In this document: positions 1 to 4,169 of the stretch, in pieces | Position numbering within the stretch: position 1 is the stretch's first letter | Layout: each line of letters begins with the position of its first letter | Assembly (NCBI GenBank): GCA_014238625.1 | Contig: JABAAS010000056.1 | Span: 1-8,134, forward strand | Reading direction: 5' to 3' | DNA length: 8,134 bases | From: Alphaproteobacteria bacterium | Lineage (GTDB): Bacteria; Pseudomonadota; Alphaproteobacteria; JABAAW01 | Position numbers and translations under genes: made by a program | The notes under the pieces: generated by a model | The model's database searches: none | What the model was told of the DNA's origin: nothing | What the model saw: the letters and a program-made list of their open reading frames with translations, nothing else

Positions 1-1745
1 CGCGCAACTCGCAAGCGGGACAAAAGAGGTTGCAGAAAAAAAGCTCGCTCCGCAAGCAACGCAGGCAGCAACGACGGTAAGCTACTTCCGACCGCTAAGA
101 CAACCGCTCTGATGGTACTAGAAGTGGAGTTGGAAGCATCGTTGCTAATCTCGCCAGAGCTCGAAAATAAACGATAGCCGTCGGAAACGCGCTTTATCGC
201 GGTAAGTGCGGTTTTGACTATCTGTATTTCACCGTTAATCTCGGAATCGGGATCAACATTGTCTGGCTTGCTGCTCGCCTTCTCGCAAGCAAAAAGTTTT
301 TGCGGTTCAAGCGTAAGAGCGGCGGGATAAAAACTACCGCCCCAAGCATTCGCAGCCTTGCTCAAACCACTCTTGCGAGCAGCAGAGCTCGGCTCTAGCC
401 AGCGGCAAAACTGCGGTTGCTGCTCGGCGAGCGCGCGCATGCGCTGCTGCTCGTTAGAGTCTTGCGCAAGGCGCAAAGCTCCGTGCGCTACTATCGCTCG
501 CGACCAAGGTTCTTGCAGGTAAAAAGGCACAGGCTGACTTAAAGACATAGGCTGACTTATCGTGAATGGGCTGAGTGCAGGCGAGCAGGCTGCGAGAAAG
601 CTTTGGCGAATGAATAGTGCCTCGCGACTATCTCCTCGCTGTAAGCGCGGACAGACGACTACTCGTGGCGGCATCCGAGACGGTATCATAGGCGTTCGCT
701 CGCCCATAATAGCCAGCACTCGAAAGCCCGCTTTTCGCAAGGCAACACGCGCACAGAGCGCCGCGATGCCACCGCCGACGACCGCTATCGTGCTGGCTCC
801 CTTTTTTGCTAACATAGCTCCCCTTGTAGCTCCCCTCGTAGCCCCGCCTATCTCTACCCCTGCGCTATGAGCGATGCTAGCAGACGGACGAGCAGCTGAT
901 GTTAGAGCAAAGCCTTGTAGCACCTCGCGCTTTCTTGGTTTAGCTATGCTTTTGTCTAGACTTCTATCTACCCTTTTGCTTATGCGGAAACCGCAACTCG
1001 CAGCCCGCTCGCGCACGCTACGAGCAACCGAAAAGCTCGCGAGTTGTGGCACCTCAAAGCCCGCCTCTGCAAAACGCGCGCGCGTACAACGACCGATATG
1101 CGAGAATACATCCTCGCTCCACATGCTAGGATTGTCCCTAATCGCAAAGCCATCGAGATACCAACCATCAACGCTGTGAGCCGATATACGCGCGAGGGAC
1201 TGGGCTGCATCCTCAAGTAGCAAAGTCAGGCGTAACGACGGAGATAAACGCCAGCGAAAAAAAGTCCTCTGCGGGTATCGCTCTAGTTGTCGCCATAACT
1301 CGAGCAGCTGACCCGTGCTAGCTGTTGCGCCAGAAACTCGCAAGTTTGCGTGCGTGCGTTGCAAGTCTTGCAAGCGCATAGGGTATTTCTCGATACCGTA
1401 GTAGTCTAGTTGTAGACTCTGCTTGCGCCAAGTTTGTCCGCGCCAACTTTGCCCACGCCAGCTTTTCCATAGCCGTTTGGTTTGCAGAAAGTTCACTCCC
1501 GCACCAAAACCTAGCTCTACTAGACTAAAAGTTGCAGGAGCAGTCGCGCCCCCAAAATTATTCCCAAAATTATTCCAAGCATTAGGCAAGTCGAGTCCCC
1601 CGCAAAAGACATACCGCGCCTCGTCGTAAGCCTGTTGCTCGCCAAAATACCAGTCTTTGAAGCGCGCTGCGTAAGCTCGTCCGTCCTCGTCCCACGAAAC
1701 CTTAGCCCACTCTCGCTGCTGCGTTGCTACCCTCCCCGCTACCAT
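1..1745 (-). CDS. mnmC: Bifunctional tRNA (mnm5s2U34) enzyme MnmC, partial (C-terminus beyond the left edge)
   Basis: Catalyses the last two steps of mnm5(s2)U34 formation at the tRNA wobble base. The C-terminal FAD oxidase (MnmC1) removes the carboxymethyl group of cmnm5U, and the N-terminal SAM methyltransferase (MnmC2) methylates the product. I read the complement from 1745 to base 1 as 581 codons without a stop. Seen: VSWDEDG near residue 16, then DWYFG and EARYVF, SAM-site ELGFGAG (77-83), YGIEKYP, WYLDGFA (195-201, Asp198) followed by NPSMW, and KPRKREVLQG closing the methyltransferase. After a linker with an ATRG repeat, the FAD Rossmann motif VVGGGIAAL starts near 322. Then come AWGGSFYPAALTLEPQKL and VVLAVGS. 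Relative to E. coli MnmC (about 668 aa), the last part of the oxidase is missing. The ATG at 1745 is preceded by a strong GAGGAGGG Shine-Dalgarno about 10 nt upstream. The frame is open further upstream, but without a better start. The gene is divergent from truB. The second FAD motif is atypical (see findings). Confidence 0.93.
   Translation of the reverse strand, partial: MVAGRVATQQREWAKVSWDEDGRAYAARFKDWYFGEQQAYDEARYVFCGGLDLPNAWNNFGNNFGGATAPATFSLVELGFGAGVNFLQTKRLWKSWRGQSWRGQTWRKQSLQLDYYGIEKYPMRLQDLQRTHANLRVSGATASTGQLLELWRQLERYPQRTFFRWRLSPSLRLTLLLEDAAQSLARISAHSVDGWYLDGFAIRDNPSMWSEDVFSHIGRCTRARFAEAGFEVPQLASFSVARSVRERAASCGFRISKRVDRSLDKSIAKPRKREVLQGFALTSAARPSASIAHSAGVEIGGATRGATRGAMLAKKGASTIAVVGGGIAALCARVALRKAGFRVLAIMGERTPMIPSRMPPRVVVCPRLQRGDSREALFIRQSFLAACSPALSPFTISQPMSLSQPVPFYLQEPWSRAIVAHGALRLAQDSNEQQRMRALAEQQPQFCRWLEPSSAARKSGLSKAANAWGGSFYPAALTLEPQKLFACEKASSKPDNVDPDSEINGEIQIVKTALTAIKRVSDGYRLFSSSGEISNDASNSTSSTIRAVVLAVGSSLPSLLPALLAERAFFLQPLLSRLRVA
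522..557 (-). repeat. 18-bp imperfect tandem duplication in mnmC
   Basis: On the coding strand, agtcagcctatgtcttta is followed directly by agtcagcctgtgcctttt (15 of 18 identical). It encodes two copies of an SQP-(M/V)-(S/P)-(L/F) hexapeptide in the FAD domain region. It keeps the reading frame. Confidence 0.75.
819..842 (-). repeat. 12-bp tandem duplication in the mnmC interdomain linker
   Basis: On the coding strand gctacgagggga is followed by gctacaagggga, then a third partial copy (gct). It encodes ATRG-ATRG from residue 302, in the linker just before the FAD-binding domain. The family linker is variable, so the insertion should be tolerated. Confidence 0.8.
1416..1460 (-). repeat. 15-bp triplicated repeat in mnmC
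   Basis: Three consecutive 15-nt units encode WRGQS, WRGQT and WRKQS (residues 96-110), preceded by a partial WKS copy. They lie shortly after the SAM-binding ELGFGAG motif and before the YGIEKYP strand, where the methyltransferase family has a loop or helix of variable length. Confidence 0.8.
1551..1574 (-). repeat. Perfect 12-bp tandem duplication in mnmC
   Basis: aataattttggg occurs twice in a row on the coding strand and encodes NNFG-NNFG just before the SAM-binding strand. The copies are identical, which suggests recent origin or ongoing slippage. Confidence 0.85.
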
Positions 1746-1777
1746 TAGACCGAAGCCCTCCTCTGCTGTAGCCAATT

Positions 1778-1804
1778 TTGAGACATATCCTCGCCAGCGA
1801 TAAT
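1778..1804 (+). promoter_or_regulatory. Candidate promoter for truB (overlaps the mnmC -10 region)
   Basis: TTGAGA (1778-1783, five of six consensus) and GATAAT (1799-1804, five of six) are separated by 15 bp, shorter than the optimal 17. Transcription would begin near 1811 and leave a leader of about 130 nt before truB. The box overlaps the candidate mnmC -10 on the other strand, so the two promoters would compete. Confidence 0.3.
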
Positions 1805-1830
1805 TATATGCTATATTATGCTGGCTACAA
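1803..1830 (-). promoter_or_regulatory. Candidate sigma70-type promoter for mnmC
   Basis: On the minus strand a perfect TATAAT (1808-1803) lies 16 bp downstream of TTGTAG (1830-1825; TTG of the -35 consensus conserved). It would start transcription about 50 nt upstream of the mnmC ATG at 1745. The -35 match is weak and the region is AT-rich, so this is a prediction only. Confidence 0.4.
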
Positions 1831-1854
1831 TAATCTATGTTGCGCACTCGTAAG

Positions 1855-1868
1855 CTCTAGTGCTAGAG
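1855..1868. promoter_or_regulatory. Short inverted repeat in the mnmC-truB divergent spacer
   Basis: ctctag and ctagag are perfect 6-bp inverted arms around a 2-bp centre (tg). The dyad lies between the two divergent genes, downstream of the candidate truB promoter. It could be a small operator or chance; the 2-nt centre is too small for a good RNA hairpin. Confidence 0.3.
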
Positions 1869-1940
1869 AAAATATGTTGCGTGTAGCGTTTCCAAAATTA
1901 ATCCATAAAATTATTCAATAGACTCAAAAAGGTTGCAGCG

Positions 1941-3440
1941 ATGCTAGATACAGAGCGTCTCGATAAGTCCGCACAAAATGGCTCTAGCCCTAATAAGCCA
2001 TCCGACAAGCAAGAGGGCAAACAGGTTACTAAGCAGGTTACTAAGCAGGTTACTAAGCGGGTTAGTAAGCAGGTTAGTAGAAATAAGCTCGACAATAGCC
2101 AAAACAAAAATAGGCACAACAAACATAACCACAACGGGCATACAGGCGCAGATACAGACGCGCATATGGGACTACGCCGAGCACGCAAGTACGGCTTGCC
2201 CATAAACGGCTGGCTCATCCTAGACAAACCCGTAGGCTTGCGGTCAACCGCAGCAGTCGCAAAAGTTCAGTCGCTCCTGCGCGCACGCAAATGCGGACAC
2301 GCAGGTACGCTCGACCCCGCAGCAGAGGGACTGCTACCCCTAGCATTAGGTATGGCTACCAAAACCGTCTCATACGCGATGGATGGCTGCAAAAATTACG
2401 ACATCGTCGTGCGCTGGGGCGAGCGTAGCAACACCGACGATAGCGAGGGCGAAATCGAGGAGACAAGTAGCTCGCGACCAAGCCGCGAGCAGATCGAGGC
2501 GATACTCGAAAAATTTATCGGCACAATAGAACAGCGCCCGCCCTCTTTCTCCGCACTGCGAATCGAGGGCAAACGCGCATACGATCTGGCACGCAGGGGC
2601 GAGAAAGTAGAGCTCAAAGCAAGACCTGTGCTGATAGCTAGCATCCAGCTAGTCGAGATGATCGATAAAGACCTCACGCGATTTTCCGTTGAAAGCGGAA
2701 AAGGCGCCTATATGCGCGCATTGGCGAGAGACCTAGGCGAAGAGTTAGGCTGCTGCGGGCGATTAGAAAGCTTGCGCAGGAGAAGAGTCGGCGCTTTTTA
2801 CGAAAAACATGCGATTTCACTAGACGCGCTAGAAAAAATCATGCATGGTGAAGATAACGAGGCACAAGCCACCGCACAAGTCACAACACAAGCTACCGAG
2901 AAAGTCACAACACAAGCTACCGAGAAAGTCACAACACAAGCCACCGAGCAAGTCACAACACAAGCCACCGAGCAAGTCACAACACAAGCCACCGCGCAAG
3001 GCACAACACAAGCCACCGCAAGAGTTATCGCAAGATTGGGGCGTTATTTGTTGCCAATCGAGTCGGTGCTAGCAGAAATGCCGCGTCTCGTACTTGAGCG
3101 CGACGAGCAGAGGAAGTTTAGGCATGGACAGAGCTTGCTATTCGTAAGCAAGTTGCAACGCGAGCGAATAAATCATATAAAAGAGAACCAGCCTATAGCT
3201 ACCTTCGCCGCTACCTTCGCCCCTGCTCTTGCCGCTTCTTCTTCATCTCAGCAAAACTCCAACGACGTATCTTATCCCTTGCCTAAACTGCTCGGAATAG
3301 GTAGCCTAGACAAAGGGCGGTTCAGAGCTGAACGATTATTTGTAAAAAATGTCGAGCGAAAGAAAAATTTGCCCAAAAAAAATATAAATAATGTAAATAT
3401 AGAAAAGCTAAAGTCAGTAAGAAATCGTAGCGAAGCGTAA
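1941..3440 (+). CDS. truB: tRNA pseudouridine(55) synthase TruB, with repeat-rich extension and insertions
   Basis: Isomerises U55 to pseudouridine in the T-arm of tRNAs. Recognisable core: PINGWLILDKPVGLRS (87-102), the catalytic loop GHAGTLDPAAEGLLPLALG with the catalytic Asp at 125, VRWGERSNTDD (157-167), RPPSFSALRIEGKRAYDLARRGE (199-221), SGKGAYMRALARDLGEELG (252-270) and the RRRVGAF strand end. A C-terminal PUA-like domain follows from about 369 (LLPIESVL) to LFVKN near 470. At 499 aa it is much longer than the usual 300 or so. The surplus is a 75-residue Lys/Gln/Asn-rich N-terminus with QVTK repeats, an octapeptide repeat at 309-360 between the catalytic and PUA domains, and a low-complexity stretch at 415-445. 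The ATG at 1941 has AAAAGG 8 nt upstream. The family-like start would be the ATG at 2166 (MGLRRARKYG), which lacks a clear ribosome site. rpsO follows after 48 bp, so the two are probably cotranscribed. Confidence 0.93.
   Translation: MLDTERLDKSAQNGSSPNKPSDKQEGKQVTKQVTKQVTKRVSKQVSRNKLDNSQNKNRHNKHNHNGHTGADTDAHMGLRRARKYGLPINGWLILDKPVGLRSTAAVAKVQSLLRARKCGHAGTLDPAAEGLLPLALGMATKTVSYAMDGCKNYDIVVRWGERSNTDDSEGEIEETSSSRPSREQIEAILEKFIGTIEQRPPSFSALRIEGKRAYDLARRGEKVELKARPVLIASIQLVEMIDKDLTRFSVESGKGAYMRALARDLGEELGCCGRLESLRRRRVGAFYEKHAISLDALEKIMHGEDNEAQATAQVTTQATEKVTTQATEKVTTQATEQVTTQATEQVTTQATAQGTTQATARVIARLGRYLLPIESVLAEMPRLVLERDEQRKFRHGQSLLFVSKLQRERINHIKENQPIATFAATFAPALAASSSSQQNSNDVSYPLPKLLGIGSLDKGRFRAERLFVKNVERKKNLPKKNINNVNIEKLKSVRNRSEA
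2022..2081 (+). repeat. 12-bp tandem repeat, five copies, in the truB N-terminal extension
   Basis: Units begin at 2022, 2034, 2046, 2058 and 2070, with consensus caggttactaag. They encode QVTK, QVTK, QVTK, RVSK, QVSR. The first two copies are identical and later copies diverge. The array falls upstream of the conserved TruB core. Confidence 0.9.
2865..3020 (+). repeat. 24-bp tandem repeat (six full units plus a partial) inside truB
   Basis: The anchor caagcYaccg occurs at 2865, 2889, 2913, 2937, 2961, 2985 and 3009, exactly 24 bp apart. Each unit encodes an octapeptide of the type QATEKVTT or QATEQVTT. Each unit also splits into two related 12-mers (caagtcacaaca and caagccaccgag), so the 24-bp unit may itself derive from a 12-bp ancestor. 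There are no spacers between units, so this is not a CRISPR array. Confidence 0.95.
3198..3221 (+). repeat. Perfect 12-bp tandem duplication in the truB PUA region
   Basis: gctaccttcgcc occurs twice in a row and encodes ATF-A-ATF-A in a low-complexity insertion (residues about 419-428) in the C-terminal domain. Confidence 0.8.
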
Positions 3441-3488
3441 AAAAATAAAAAATATCCGACTCAACAATGATAGAAATGAAATTGAAAA

Positions 3489-3758
3489 ATGCCTCTGCCT
3501 AAAGAACAAAAAACCTCCCTCATCGAAAAGCATAGACTTGGCGATGGCGATACTGGCTCGCCAGAAGTGCAAGTAGCTCTGCTGAGTGGGAGAATAGTCC
3601 AACTAACCGAGCATATGAAAATACATAAGAAAGACTTTCACTCGCGCCGCGGCTTGTTGCTGATGGTCGGGCAAAGGCGCAGGTTGCTCGACTTCGTCAA
3701 AAAAATTAGCGAAGAGCGATACCAAAAAATCGTCGCAGAGCTAGGGCTAAGGCGATAG
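3489..3758 (+). CDS. rpsO: 30S ribosomal protein S15
   Basis: Primary 16S rRNA-binding protein of the 30S platform, which also contributes to an intersubunit bridge. The 89-residue product has the standard family length and runs without gaps. Seen: GDTGSPEVQVALLSGRI (20-36), HKKDFHSRRGL (46-56) containing the rRNA-contacting His/Ser/Arg/Arg core, RRRLLDFVKK (63-72), and the terminal ELGLRR. The ATG at 3489 gives the canonical N-terminus (MPLPKEQK). No clear Shine-Dalgarno precedes it: the upstream sequence is A-rich (tagaaatgaaattgaaaa). This fits coupling to truB 48 bp upstream, or autoregulated initiation as known for S15 in other bacteria, but no specific leader fold is visible here. The last codons and TAG stop lead directly into a 15-bp repeat array. 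Confidence 0.98.
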   Translation: MPLPKEQKTSLIEKHRLGDGDTGSPEVQVALLSGRIVQLTEHMKIHKKDFHSRRGLLLMVGQRRRLLDFVKKISEERYQKIVAELGLRR

Positions 3759-3840
3759 GGAGTAGGGCGATAGGGAATAAGGCGATAGGAAGCAAGGTTG
3801 CAAGTAGTAAGGCTAATAGAAGCAAGACGATAGCAAAAAA
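3751..3840 (+). repeat. 15-bp tandem repeat spanning the rpsO stop codon, six decaying units
   Basis: Units start at 3751, 3766, 3781, 3796, 3811 and 3826. The first three are ggcgatagggagtag, ggcgatagggaataa and ggcgataggaagcaa; the later three are progressively more diverged. The first unit contains the last Arg codon and TAG stop of rpsO. Because the period is a multiple of three, the TAG recurs in frame in units 2, 3 and 6. The array looks like serial duplication of the gene's 3' end. Confidence 0.85.
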
Positions 3841-4169
3841 ATTAAAGCAAGTAACTCGGCACGACGAGAGACGCAAAATTGCTCAAAAATTGGCTAGAAT
3901 TGACTAAAATTGCTCGAAATTGCCCAAAATCACCCAAAAAATGATCAAAAATTACCAGCCACACTGATGCACTAAGCTGAACCAACGCAGTAGCAACAGA
4001 AAAAATAAAGGCATAACAGCTAACAAACAATAATCAAGCAAGTTTGATAGCCTAAACAAACTCAAACAAACTCAAGACAACAACCGCAATAAGAAAATAG
4101 CAAAAACAAGTAACAAAACAACTAAACAGAAGTTTAACAATCAACAACTCACAACGAAGGACTAAATAT
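3841..4169 (+). other. rpsO-pnp spacer: bent-DNA-like tract followed by an A/C-rich pnp leader
   Basis: With the repeat array before it, this forms a 411-bp gene-free stretch. The part from 3875 to 3951 has phased A-tracts (separate entry). From about 4010 onward the plus strand is dominated by A and C with few T and G, and it contains a perfect 10-bp tandem pair (aaacaaactc at 4054 and 4064). I see no strong hairpin, no T-run terminator and no convincing promoter. A 6-bp arm pair (agtttg at 4042-4047, caaact at 4057-4062) is the best local inverted repeat. GAAGGA at 4156-4161 is the pnp ribosome-binding site. Short reading frames here resemble nothing known. Confidence 0.6.
3875..3951. other. 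Eight A-tracts in helical phase (predicted intrinsic DNA curvature)
   Basis: A-runs begin at 3875, 3885, 3896 (interrupted, agaa), 3906, 3917, 3926, 3936 and 3947. Their centres average about 10.4 bp apart, the helical repeat of B-DNA. Most sit in a degenerate unit close to aaaattgctc, so the array can also be read as a decayed 10-11 bp direct repeat. Phased A-tracts are an established cause of static DNA bending. Whether this one acts on pnp expression or in chromosome packing cannot be seen from sequence. Confidence 0.7.

Noticed and set aside
562..1216. Short plus- and minus-strand reading frames (for example 562-870 plus, 874-1179 plus, 980-1216 minus)
   Set aside because: They lie inside the continuous minus-strand mnmC frame, which explains every family motif; their translations show Arg/Ser/Pro-rich shadow composition and no domain.
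1423..1629. 68-codon plus-strand frame starting with a CPRQL repeat
   Set aside because: The repeat is the complement of the WRGQS 15-bp units of mnmC; no independent support.
2865..3020. CRISPR-like direct repeats
   Set aside because: Units are contiguous with no unique spacers and encode an in-frame octapeptide.
2798..3072. Periodic reading frames on both strands over the truB repeats (Cys/Val-rich minus-strand peptides, Lys/Pro/His-rich plus-strand peptide)
   Set aside because: A 24-bp repeat without stops is open in several frames by construction. The TruB frame continues into conserved sequence on both sides.
3441..3488. Intrinsic terminator between truB and rpsO
   Set aside because: A-rich but without any GC stem; the 48-bp gap fits an operon.
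3842..4030. 62-codon minus-strand reading frame with hydrophobic residues in the rpsO-pnp spacer
   Set aside because: It covers the phased A-tracts, whose TTTT complement yields Phe-rich peptide by composition; no ribosome site seen and no family resemblance.
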